This document shows positions 10,501 to 21,074 of a DNA stretch of 35,150 bases, in pieces (the first letter of the stretch is position 1; each line of letters opens with the position of its first letter). The position numbers were made by a program, and so were the translations under genes. This DNA is from Nemertoderma westbladi (lineage: Eukaryota > Xenacoelomorpha > Nemertodermatida > Nemertodermatidae), in assembly GCA_032718475.1 (NCBI GenBank), contig JAUCBJ010008765.1, forward strand, positions 1-35,150. Reading direction: 5' to 3'. Under the pieces are notes generated by a model. It was not told the origin of the DNA and made no database searches. It saw nothing but the letters and a program-made list of their open reading frames with translations.

Positions 10501-11412
10501 TTGAATTTCTGAATTTTAAAGGTTACTTAGTTACTTTAACTTACTTTATTACCGTTATTTAAGCAGTAGTCCAACTGATATTGAGACCTAGTTGTTGTAT
10601 GGCAGGCCTACTATTTATAAATCGTTTGAGTTGATTTATAATATATATATACCCGTTTAAAATGGGTTTTGTCAATATTTGAAATAAATGTTATTATTTC
10701 TGGGGGAGTCACTACACAGAAGCTGTGCGCTCTCAGTGAAGTGCTACTTGTTGGACACTAAAACAGATAATTCTAATTTACCTAAGTTACTTAATACTAC
10801 AAATTACGTACGATACGGGTGAGATTAATTCTCTAATTAAAACACAACAAAATATTACGTATGAAATTTTAGGGTAATTTTACAGGGAAGTCTACAAACC
10901 AGTCTAACAAAGGGTTAGAATTCTGGTTATTACAACGGACAGGATACTACGGTATTTGAAAATAATAAGTAGTAGTAAATATATTACGCTGTCCAGATAG
11001 GAAAATACCACCGCCTCGACCTAGCCGATATCGCTATAGGTACTACGTTATGTATCACGGAGTGTTCCTACCTGGAAGTTAATTACCGAGGACTACCAGA
11101 TCCAACGTGCCTATTAACCACTTTACAACACAATACACTGCCTACACACTAATTACTTTCGGAAAGTACTGTACACTAAACCCTAAATTAGGTACAAGTA
11201 CTTATTAAAACAGATAACTAGCAGTTAAATATACTTGAACAGTTAAAAGAACCACGGCATCTGCTGGAGTGACCAGAGCACAAAGTCACCAGTCTTTACC
11301 TACGCCAAGCAGCCCGTGTAGTACCGGGGTTAATTTAACTATAACGGTATGTGTAACAAGCACAATTACTGTAGGAATAAACTTGGGGACATGAATGTTG
11401 CGAATAATCGCA

Positions 11413-11990
11413 TAAACTCTGAATAATAAATATTACGCTACCCGTACAGAATACTCAAACAAAATACAAACCAAACGCTGGCAGACTACCACCAAGCCTA
11501 AATAAACTACAGTATGTGCAGATTCCAAAATGGTTAGTTAGTATGCGTTCTAACACGGTAGTACGACTTATTCTTTAAGAGGGGATTGACCTTACAGCTC
11601 TGGCTGCCCCAACTTACTAACTGGCACTTTATCAGACAAACTCTACACACGCAGCAATCTCTTCAGACCTAATAATAGCTAGACAACAATCCAGCCTACA
11701 AAATATCTGAGTAATAACTATTACGGTACCTGAACAGACCACACAAACAAACACAGGCTAAAACGCTGGCAGACTACTATCAAGCCTAAATAAACTACAG
11801 TATGTGCAGATTCCAAAATGGTTAGTTAGTATGCGTTCTAACACGGTAGTACGACTTATTCTTTAAGAGGGGATTGACCTTACAGCTCTGGCTGCCCCAA
11901 CTTACTAACTGGCACTTTATCGGACAAACTCCACACACGCCGCAATCTCTCCAGACCCAACAACAGTCAGACAACAGTCCAGCCTACAAT
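11413..11990. repeat. Tandem duplication, 289-bp unit
   Basis: The segment around 11473-11690 recurs at 11762-11981 with a constant offset of 289 bp and high identity. The blocks include ACGCTGGCAGACTAC and GAGGGGATTGACCTTACAG. Weaker similarity extends to CTGAATAATAA-type sequence at the start of each unit. Confidence 0.85.
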
Positions 11991-12171
11991 TATCTGAACA
12001 ATCTGAGCAGACTTACACATCTTCAGCTCAATATTAACTTACATGTAAATAAAACCGACAGAAATAAGTAAAATCTCAATAAAAAACCAGGGCTGCAGTC
12101 CCTGATTAAATACTAAGACCTACCGGTATACAATAATCAAAATCGAATAACACTAATGTACTTATACTGGA

Positions 12172-12375
12172 AGTACCGGTTAGGACAGTTGGGCCTACAG
12201 ACCTACAGCAGTACCGGTTCAGGCAGTTAGGCCTACGGACCTACAGCAATACCGGTTCAGGCAGTTAGGCCTACGGACCCACAGCAGTACCTGTTCTGGC
12301 AGTTGGGCCTACGGACCTACAGCAGTACCGGTTCTGGCAGTTGGGCCTACGGACCTACAGCAGTACCGGTTCAGG
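12172..12375. repeat. 38-bp tandem repeat, about 5.4 copies
   Basis: Units start at 12172, 12210, 12248, 12286, 12324 and (partial) 12362. Each begins with AGTACCGGTT and contains GGCCTAC and GACCTACAGC. Units differ by a few substitutions, so the array is fairly young. It lies just inside the 5' LTR. Confidence 0.9.
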
Positions 12376-12437
12376 TTTACCGGTCGACCGGTACTTTCAA
12401 CTTTATTGCTTACTGCAATAAAGACAATAACTGTTAT

Positions 12438-13629
12438 TGTACGCGCTTTTGAAGACCTTTAGCAGTTTAACCTGCCAAAATTTATATGTCTTTTGGTTTA
12501 TAAATAGACTTTAGTAAATGACAAGTATTTAATACCAATAAACACAACATTAGCCGAAGCCAGCCTAGTGCGCGTCCATTCACCCGCTGGATATACCCGG
12601 GAGACTGGATTCGGAGGGCTTAGATTGTTATTGCAGTGTAAGCTTACTGTATTATTCGATTGATCGTTAATAAATAATTTCTGACAAATATTATTCACTT
12701 TCGGGAAATATTAACAGTTCCTTTAGGACGTGGCGCTCTATCTAGGTAAACAGAGATATGACTTATACTAAACACAACGGTAAGTCGGTAAGGCTTATGA
12801 TTCACGTATGAGGCGCATTCTTTAGGAAATGCTTAGTTATCAGCCACAATCATGCACAACATCGGTACCACACAATACTGCACACTAATCTGCCGACCGT
12901 CAATGAATTTTATCATATATAAAGAGAACAGCAATTGACTCATGTAGTGCCTATCAAATAGCTTTAAACTCACTACAAACCACGATAATATAAGTCGCAA
13001 TCGCTATATGTAACCTGTCTCTCTAACCTGTAGTGTATCAAGAAAATTGGGAAATTTGGGTTCTTTATAGATGTTCTCCAAATAATAATATTCAACCAAA
13101 ACACAACAGTAAAAAGCATTAAGACGGTAGGGTAAGATTATAACAATATAAGATTGTACCGCTGCGCTACTGCGCTGATAAGACTGGACTGATAACAGTT
13201 ATACGCTCTATAATCTAAGCCTACTAATGTTTCTTCTAAAGTCTGAAACGAATTGACTCTAGAGCCGGTGTTCTTGGCCTAGATAGAAACAACACAACTA
13301 TCACAAGAAAAAACAGTAAGACCAAACACTCCTAGCACGATCTGTAGAATATCTCCCCATCGACAGTAAAAATCGCCCTGATTGGCTGTTAAGCTAAACA
13401 AAGAACCATGTGTCCAATGGCCGTTTCCATGCCAGCAAGCAGCTGTTAGATGTCGTAATCTGAATCATCAAGGCTACGCTGTGCTAGAGTATTTGACGCA
13501 TTGCGGGTTTTATGCCTTACCATGTCCGCCAAAGCACACATATAGAAGAATGACTTTTATGTCCGTTAAAACACCTATAACGGTACTTTGCGGGCGAGGG
13601 GACTGATTATATCCGCAAAAGCTTTTACA
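12438..13629 (-). repeat. 5' LTR of BEL/Pao-like element
   Basis: Begins TG and ends CA on the plus strand, 1192 bp, matching 1031-2222 at about 99.3 percent by eye. Transcription should start within this LTR and run leftward. Confidence 0.92.
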
Positions 13630-13634
13630 CACTG
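13630..13634. repeat. Target-site duplication, right copy (CACTG)
   Basis: Matches CACTG at 1026-1030, directly outside the right LTR. Confidence 0.85.
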
Positions 13635-13827
13635 TATTATTGTATTACTACTGTATTAATTCTTCTGTACTGCTGTATAAATGGATATACTACTATATAC
13701 AGTGTATTATTCCGTATGTGGTATGTCAGTATGAGCACTGCATTGTGCCACTACTGTGCGTGTGCGACTGTGGTGGTACATGGATGATAGGCATGGCAAT
13801 ACCAGTCTGACTGGATTAGGCGTTTCC

Positions 13828-13949
13828 AGTTAGGGACAAGTACTTTCGACGCCCTATTATTTCAGGGATTATAACTAAGAGAAATAACTGGCCCACTAAA
13901 TTTAGGGGCTTTGCAGCAGCTTAGCGGGTCGTATCTATAGTAGGTCATG
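13828..13949 (-). repeat. Inverted repeat arm 2
   Basis: Reverse complement of 317-447, with a 3-bp and a 6-bp gap as the only differences seen. After it the sequence changes to unrelated satellite DNA. Confidence 0.85.
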
Positions 13950-14031
13950 GTTGTTGTGGGGCGAGCCACGAAGTTGGCGGAGCCTTAGCGAATTGACACT
14001 GTTAGGGGGTGGGTCAATTTATGCAAATAGT

Positions 14032-14094
14032 TGTCGTCGTCGTCGTCGTCGTTGTCGTCGTCGTCGTCGTCGTCGTTGTCGTCGTCGTCGTCGT
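14032..14094. repeat. (GTC)n microsatellite
   Basis: About 21 triplets of GTC with occasional GTT. It gives an arginine-run frame that is not a gene. Confidence 0.95.
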
Positions 14095-14095
14095 T

Positions 14096-14995
14096 ACGAT
14101 TTTGACATGCTAATAACTTTGTCGGATTTAAAGCTGCCAAGTTGAAAATTTGTAGGTATCAATATGAGCAAAAGTTGAGATTTTTGAGAGACTTTCAGAC
14201 ACCATCAGTGCAATGGTCTCCCGCTAGAGGGCCACATGTCTAAACATTAAATGCCCTCCCATTTCTTTGCTTTTAATCCGTTTAAGCTGAAACTTGGCAG
14301 ATATGTATTAGACCATTAGCTGTGACTTTCAAAGGAGGCGAATCCATCTGCAGTTCTCCAGTCTGCCGCTAGAGGGCCAAAGGTCTGAAAGTGAAATCGT
14401 TGTCATCGTTACGATTTTGACATGCTAATAACTTTGTCGGATTTAAAGCTGCCAAGTTGAAAATTTGTAGGTATCAATATGAGCTAAAGTTGAGACGTTT
14501 GAGAGACTTTCAGACACCATCAGAGCAATAGTCTCCTGCTAGAGGGCCACATGTCTAAACGTTAAATGTCCTCCCATTTCTTTGCTTTTAATCCATTTAT
14601 GCTGAAATTTGGCAGATATGTATTAGACCATTAGCTGTGACTTTGAAAGAAGGAATTGAATTGAATTGAATTGAAGGCTAATCCGTGTGCAGTTCTTCAG
14701 TCTGCCGCTAGAGGGCGAAATGTTTGAAAGTGAAATCTTTCTCCCATCTCGTTATTTATGATCCGTTCAAGCTGAAACGTAGCAGATATGTAGTAGAAGT
14801 CGGCCTGAGTCTTTGGTGGGCAGTAAACGGTCTGGAGTCCTCCAGTCTGCCGCTAGAGGGCGAAATGTATAACTGTCCCCAATTCCTTGATATTAATTTA
14901 TTTAAAGTGAATATTGGCATATGTACTAGAGCACATGCTGCGTCTTTCTGAGGAAGGTGGTCGATCTGCATTTCTCCAGTCTGCCGCTAGAGGTA
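14096..14995. repeat. Satellite-like array with repeated CCGCTAGAGGGC core
   Basis: A long unit is repeated with a 315-bp offset (ACGATTTTGACATGCTAATA at 14096 and 14411). Inside it a shorter module recurs, each ending with a CTGCCGCTAGAGGGC-like core. Cores lie at 14221-14232, 14366-14377, 14536-14547 (one-base variant), 14705-14716, 14850-14861 and 14984-14993 (truncated), spaced 134-170 bp. The modules also share GGCAGATATGTA and GAAAGTGAAAT. No coding frame is credible. Confidence 0.8.
14653..14676. repeat. (GAATT)n microsatellite
   Basis: Four to five tandem GAATT units inserted in the satellite module between the third and fourth CCGCTAGAGGGC cores. Confidence 0.85.
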
Positions 14996-15134
14996 AGCGG
15001 AAATTCAAGACGCTGGTCACACTACTAAACGCATTATTTCAACATTCTCAAATATACGCTCCATAAATATTTCACGTTACTATTTTATTGATAATCAAGA
15101 TATAAACCAAGCGGAATTGGGGTGTAAACGTTAA

Positions 15135-15392
15135 GCAGACACCTGGTGCAGACACCTGGTGCAGACACCTGGTGCAGACAGCTGGTGCAGACACCTGGTG
15201 CAGACACCTGGTGCAGACACCTGGTGCAGACACCTGGTGCAGACACCTGGTGCAGACACCTGGTGCAGACACCTGGTGCAGACACCTGGTGGGTGCAGAC
15301 ACCTGGTGCAGACACCTGGTGCAGACACCTGGTGCAGACACCTAGTGCAGACACCTGGTGCAGACACCTGGTGCAGACACCTGGTGCAGACA
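15135..15392. repeat. 13-bp minisatellite GCAGACACCTGGT, about 20 copies
   Basis: Nearly perfect tandem array; the exceptions are an AGCTGG variant, one CCTAG variant, a 4-bp insertion near 15292 and the diverged last unit. Because 13 is not a multiple of 3, all six frames read through it, and the apparent proteins are by-products. Each unit contains CACCTG, an E-box sequence. Confidence 0.95.
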
Positions 15393-18300
15393 GTTAGGCA
15401 GACCGGTACTGAAATGAATTACACAATAGCCTACATTCGCAGAAAAGCCTTTCTAGAATTATCACTTATGACTACTTATTTGCGTGCATTTTTCACTGGG
15501 ATTGGCTGCGTGCGTGTCTAGCGTCGTCTCTTTGATTACGTTGAACCATTGGCAATATACAGAATGTTTTGATTGGGCCTATAGGACTAGGAACTTTGCG
15601 TGGAAGAATATAATGGTAGAAATCATAACAAATAATACTCATATAACTTATATTTCGGCAGTTCTTTTAAATATGTAAACCTCTACCGGACTGCTGATTC
15701 ATATACATTCCTAACATTCCACACCACATTCCAATAATATCCTAATACAGTAATACTTTCGAATTAGTACTTAAATTAAATTTAAGTCACGTGCTGCGCG
15801 AAGGCCCCACTTCGTGTTTATTTTATACACAAAAAAAGTGTTCTAGAACAATTTTGTTTGTTATTTGTTTAACTCTCGTGGAAAAAACAAGAGTATAGGA
15901 TATATATATTGTATGTATAGTCAGTCAACGTAGGTTAAAGAATAAGCAATTAATTATTGTTGGCTAATTGGAATAAGCATTCCCCTTTTAAATTACAATT
16001 TGCTAAAGAATATATTGCCTTACGCTGTGATCCATGATTTCATTTAAAATATTATTTTTTGAAATAATATATTGTATAACTACAATTAGAATGTTTTGTT
16101 TAGGACCTACCAAAAATATATCACAGAGTACACCCCTGGACGATGAATACTCCATTTCCTCTTATGACATCATACGAACTAAGAATACTTACATACCTAA
16201 TTAAGTATTTATTAAATAAAGTGGATTTAGTATTCAAAAATGTCATTATAGAGGGAATCATCTTTACAGAAATCATTTAGGAACAATGATGATAAATATA
16301 TATGGTAAAGTTAATACTAACCTTCTTTTGTGGTAGGTGTCAAGTAATATGTTTGATAGTGTGCATCTGCGTCATCTTTAATTGCATCTGTTGTCAAGGT
16401 AACCTGTGAAGGAGTGGTGTCTGAAATGCTATTTAGATGTCACTTGTTATTTTAAAGTATTGTATTGTAGTGACATTATGATTGATTGCTTTTCATTGAC
16501 ATAAATATTTTGTCATAATTTTGAAACAGAGTGGAATGAGATTAAAATGTTGATAAAGAAAAAGATTTCATACATGGGTATAACTTTGGTACCATATATA
16601 ACCGTTATAACAAAACAAGTTTCGCTCTCAGTATACCAAAATTTTCCAAAACTAATATTCAACAACATGTGACAATTTGTTTTTAAAATAATTATATTGT
16701 TCTAAAATGGTAGCTATTTTTCTAAAACATGCCAGTTTTAATTTAGCAGCGCTCCCATGGCAACAATAATTATATTCCAGAATTTTATGACACATTTAGA
16801 ATTGTTAGGCCAGTAGCTATCTTTTTCAGAAGACGCGAAGAATTTATATTGAGTTCTTAAACTACTACAGCATGTTCGTTATTTTGCCATTTCCATTACA
16901 ACCGGTGATAACACCAAGTCAGCTACCGATTCAGATTTGTTATCATATCAAAATAAATGGCCAGAAGCTAGGTCTTCCCAAAAATATAAGTTCCGGGTGG
17001 TTACCAAAAAGTATCCCCTATGCTGGCTGCTGGCTGCTGGCCGATGGACTAATGTTTATACAGGGCTGAGCAGTGCAACTTTGTTGATAAGCCGCCCTAG
17101 CATTCTTGATGCACGCTGCATTACGTTTGACAATTGTGGATTACATGGTGGTGACAAAATGTTTTTGTTAAGCTGGCTTAGCATCTCAATGTTCAGTTTC
17201 ATTGACATTACATTATTAGTGACATTACAAAAATTAAGATTTTATTTCATTTGAGCTTTTATGTTTAAATAATATTGGGAAATGCTTTTATGAATTTAAA
17301 ATGAATGAATTTTAATATTAAATACTACCAGTAAAACTTTATTATTATAATCTATTCGATCAGAAAAGGAAAAATCAAGGAGAGAATGGTGTGTAAAACG
17401 ATTCCTTATACAACATTATTTCCACTCTAAATATATGTAGGTATACTGCTAATCGTATATATTTTTTTCATTCACCTGACAATGAATCGTTTACTAGTCA
17501 GATAATCCTTACATGATTTCACCCAATTTCTCCATTCCTTGCAGCGTTTGGAACACTTTAAACCTGCCTGCCAACTGAGTATAAACCTTTAACACTAGTA
17601 GTTCGACCCATCTTTGCATTCCTTAATGATTTCAACGTCCAATCAAATAATAGCTCATTAACCAATCCCAGGGCTGCAGCCCGGGCATATCAGTTAGCAA
17701 ACAACAAAACTCTATTTCAATATCGGTGACATTTGGATGTACAGTAGTTATTTTTGATGTTGAAGTATAACAATGAAAACACAATAAATAACAAAATACA
17801 TTCTCACACAAGTATCATATAGATTTCCTATTCGGAATAATACTAATTATTCAGTTTTCTATACCGACAGTATTGTTTGGCCTTGATTTCTGCTTTTTTT
17901 TATGTAATAATATTTCAGATAACAATCGTGATGTAAATAATCTTCTAGTAAACATTATACAGTTAGGACATATCTGTTTATACAAACAATATTTAATCTC
18001 CTTACAGTTGTACAGCTGTTATTGTTTTGTAACGTTTGCATGTATAAGCTATGAAATGTATTTTCAGACGACATAAATAATTCTTTTTTATTTGTTCACA
18101 TTTGCAAACTGGACAATTCAATAATTTTTCCAAATCAAAATAATAAAGTTTAATATTTTCACCAATCCAACATTTAAATCAGTCTGGGAATTCAGATAAC
18201 TGATAATTGTTTTATAAATAATCTCATAATAAATATTAAATGTTGCAGCTGGACTTGTCTGGTTATAAAAACAATATAATTTATTTACAGGCTGTTATTC

Positions 18301-19079
18301 TTTTTTTACATCTGAACATCTCTCCATCTGATGATGAAATATTGCATTGGAAACATGTACAGTATAACTAATGAAATATGTCTTTAAGTGTTGTAAATAA
18401 TTTAGTTTAGATGTTTCACCATTACACAATGAACAATACTTTATTCAATATTAGACAAAGAATTAAAACAATAAATATGAATTGTTATATTAATTACAAT
18501 ATAAATAAATAAAATATACTACCGGTATCACTAATATAGAAAGTTTAATGTTTTCAAAATGAACTCTTATTGATACAATTTAACCATTTATATAGATCGC
18601 TTAGGATCACAACTGAAATTAAAAATGTTAAACCAAATCGCAGCTATATTAATAACTGTTGCAACTATAGAAGAAAGTTTATTTGACAAAGTGAATAATA
18701 TCGTAAACAAACCAAAGTCATAGAATCATTGAAGTTCTACAATTGGTTTAATATATTACTGAAAAATACACTTGAAAAATTTATTGTATAATTACCACTT
18801 AAATATTTAAACAATCCTATTCTTATTTATATATAACTGGCACCTTTACATGAATGATTTGTACTAAAAATTACCTTTTGTCCTATTTATATATAGTAAT
18901 GTTTGAAATTATTAACCACCTTAAAATATAAACTAGTTTATAACAGTAAATATCATTTCGTTGTTAATTTTATTCATATAACTTAAATTGGTGGTCAGAC
19001 AGGTGGAGAAATAGGAAATAATAATAATAAGTCACCTATCCCATGGCTGTACTTGGAATTGTTCCCAAGTAATGGGAAA
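15393..19079. other. AT-rich non-coding DNA
   Basis: 3.7 kb with no convincing coding frame, RNA gene or long repeat. It includes poly-pyrimidine patches, many ATATAT runs, and a perfect GGGCTGCAGCCC palindrome near 17670. It could be an intron or the 3' side of the broken exon-like segment that follows. Confidence 0.55.
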
Positions 19080-19291
19080 TCAATCTTCGAGAGGAAACCT
19101 CTCGAAGTTGAAGAGTCTGTCTTCCACGTTGGCTAAATATTCTTGGAGGAGATACTCTTCTCCCAACCATTCCTTGGGTTTGTCAACCTCTCTACTTGAT
19201 CCCATTCATGTTCCAGCGCGCTAACTCCGTCTCTATCAATCGATTTTCCTCCTCCACTATCTCCTCTTCCTCCTCCACTACCTCAGATCTT
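19080..19291 (-). pseudogene. Frame-broken exon-like segment (Glu-rich coiled coil)
   Basis: On the minus strand a plausible 3' splice site (TTTTATCATAG) precedes 19291. From there one frame encodes a Glu-rich coiled-coil-like run (EVVEEEEEIVEEE, then NRLIETELA). A second frame continues with ALEHEWDQVE, and a third with VDKPKEWLGEEYLLQEYLAN and ends at 19080. The three pieces follow one another without overlap of sense and read as one protein interrupted by two single-base shifts, at about 19220 and 19200. This is either a decayed exon or retrocopy, or assembly error. I do not recognise the protein. Confidence 0.4.
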
Positions 19292-19644
19292 CTATGATAA
19301 AACAAAAAAATGAATTTTAATAAATTTGATTTTGATGTAGAACTAATGTGTAACACAGTTGGGGTTGTTTCCTTTAAGACCCCGCACTCAATATTTTAAT
19401 TGGATTCTTGGTTTGGAAGTTCATTTGAATGGTCAATTGAAAAAAACTGTATACTGATACTTATACTGTGAAAAAACGACCATTGTTTTAAAGAAGGTCC
19501 CTAGTTGGCCTTACCACGGCAATCGCCTATTAATTACTAAATTATTAATTGCTAAATTATTAATCACTAAATTTATAGACCTATTTATTATTGCCATTGT
19601 GGTATTAGGCCCCCTAAGCCTAATAGGCTCTATGGTGCACCCAC

Positions 19645-19783
19645 CTGAAGGTTTGGGGAGCCCCACCGGAAACCTGTCTCTCTCTGTAGGAGGGGGTCTA
19701 TATCGTTCGCTACAGTTGGGAGGTTTGGATGGTTTATTGTTGTGTTTACATCCACACTTACACCTGCAGCACACATTTCCATG
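19645..19783 (-). other. Possible upstream exon of the broken gene
   Basis: The minus strand is open in more than one frame here and ends in CTTCAG followed by GTGGGT, a fair 5' splice site, 353 bp before the acceptor at 19291. One frame (SGGAPQTF at its end) would join in phase with the Glu-rich frame of the next segment. Another frame is Cys-rich at its start and a third is also open, so the real frame cannot be decided from sequence alone. Confidence 0.22.
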
Positions 19784-20610
19784 ACATCACCACCCCCTTC
19801 TGTCGTTAGGTTTAGGATATTACGTTCACCAATTTCCCACGCAGGCCGTTGATATTATAAACTAAATAAACAAAATTAAATTAAATATCAGTAACAATGA
19901 GTTTGGTCTGTGACACAGCGAGCTGTACTGTACTGTTTGTTATATTGAATATAAATTCGGTTTCCGAAGCAGCTGAGCTTTTCTATTTATTGGTATATTA
20001 TATTGGTTAACCGAAGCGGTGTCATCTTACAGATAGTTTAAATTAAAATCATATTGGATTCCAATGTACTGGAACGTATATGGATGATATAATAAGCCGA
20101 TATAACGCGATATAATAATTTATAATAATAAATAAAATTACCCAGGGCCCCTCTCGGGAATCCACTAACGGTTATTCTAACAAAGGATAAATAACAAATA
20201 ATATAATAGCAAACGAAAATATTAGATATTAAAACATTATCTATGTGAACTACAATTATGTAACTATTGTAATAGCTTCCTCGTTTAATTTAGGTGAAAA
20301 TATAAATAAGCTACGCGCGTTAACCGTGTCTGACGACAAATTATTCCAAATTTCGAACAGTATGATTTGCAAAACAAATCTTAGTTACTTGTAATCTATA
20401 TCTATTCATAAAAAGTTTAAAGTTATGACCACATGTGCAATAATTATTGTCACTTGATATCTTAAAGAAAGAATTATGCTAGAGCATATACTGTATATAG
20501 AGCTATAGGTTATTGTGTATCTGGTAATAAAGTTGAAATCAGCTTTATTACCTGATTCTCAGGGGAGAACCAATACCACGATTAGGGTTCAACAGAAGGC
20601 ACTTTATGGG
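19784..20610. other. AT-rich non-coding DNA
   Basis: No credible gene or structured repeat. ATAATA-type runs are common, with one short GC-rich island near 20146-20160. Confidence 0.5.
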
Positions 20611-20675
20611 GCCGAACCGAACCGAACCGAAGCAGTGCAAACTTCGGGCCGAACCGAACCGAATCCGAACCGAAG
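20611..20675. repeat. (CCGAA)n repeat, first array
   Basis: Two runs of CCGAA units around a spacer that ends TTCGGGCCGAA; the TTCGG and CCGAA parts can pair as a hairpin. Confidence 0.85.
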
Positions 20676-20924
20676 TTCAGAAAGTTTGCAAATTGTGGTC
20701 ATAAATTCGTATTTACCAGCTTATTCGTCAAAAAAAAAATAAGTACTACAAAGTAAAATGGCAATAATTAGCCTAACCTAAACTACATACTGTATAATTT
20801 TTAAGATAATTTTGAAAACTACCCAAGTAAACCGGAAACAATAAAAAAAAAACACAAAAATATTACACTTTCAATGGATGTTTAATTCAATATTAATGGG
20901 TACTGTAGGTACTTCCAATTGCAG

Positions 20925-20986
20925 AAGCCGAACCGAACCGGAATGGCCAAGCTTCGGCCCGAACCGAACCGAACCGAAGCCGAAAG
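20925..20986. repeat. (CCGAA)n repeat, second array
   Basis: Same layout as the array at 20611: CCGAA units, a spacer ending in GCTTCGGCCCGAA, then CCGAA units and CGAAGCC. It lies just outside the left end of the virus-like element. Confidence 0.85.
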
Positions 20987-21020
20987 TAGTAATGGTTTGC
21001 CCATTTCGGCGACAGTTAGT

Positions 21021-21049
21021 CCTACTTCGCACCTTGGGTGTTAAGTAGG
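21021..21049. repeat. Hairpin at outer left end of element 1
   Basis: CCTACTT at 21021 pairs with AAGTAGG at 21043, with an inner CACC/GGTG pairing. The same hairpin stands at 29285-29317 before the sister element. It is absent from the right terminus at 29046. Confidence 0.6.
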
Positions 21050-21074
21050 TCATTAATTAATTAAAAAATTAATT

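Larger units (their letters stand above)
10132..12437 (-). other. Leader (5' untranslated region) of LTR element
   Basis: 2.3 kb between the 5' LTR and the Gag start, with no coding frame of note. It is built largely of repeats: TACCGGTA-centred repeats (10200-10500), a 289-bp duplication (11413-11990) and a 38-bp tandem array (12172-12375). The first bases after the LTR on the minus strand read ATAACAGTTATT, which does not begin with TGG, so I cannot identify a conventional tRNA primer-binding site. Confidence 0.7.
1031..13629 (-). mobile_element. Non-autonomous BEL/Pao-like LTR retrotransposon, minus strand
   Basis: The element is 12.6 kb, with two 1192-bp LTRs in direct orientation and a 5-bp target duplication. 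Reading on the minus strand, the order is 5' LTR (12438-13629), 2.3-kb repeat-rich leader, long Gag-protease frame (10131-5524), 1.6-kb non-coding gap, two further ORFs (3894-3382 and 3308-2301), purine-rich tract and 3' LTR (1031-2222). No reverse transcriptase, RNase H catalytic region or integrase is found; the protease region is joined directly to a short piece of the region that normally precedes integrase. The eight or so LTR differences imply a fairly recent insertion, so the element must have been moved by enzymes supplied in trans. The BEL/Pao assignment rests on the DUF1759-like Gag, the aspartic protease and the post-RNase H remnant. Confidence 0.85.

Noticed and set aside
13951-14145. 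Arginine-run protein
   Set aside because: Translation of the (GTC)n microsatellite.
15135-15392. CRISPR-like array
   Set aside because: Units are contiguous with no unique spacers, and the context is animal DNA; it is a minisatellite.
15072-15521. Several overlapping frames with repeated Cys-Thr-Arg or Gln-Thr-Pro-Gly-Ala-Asp units
   Set aside because: By-products of the 13-bp minisatellite, open in all frames on both strands.
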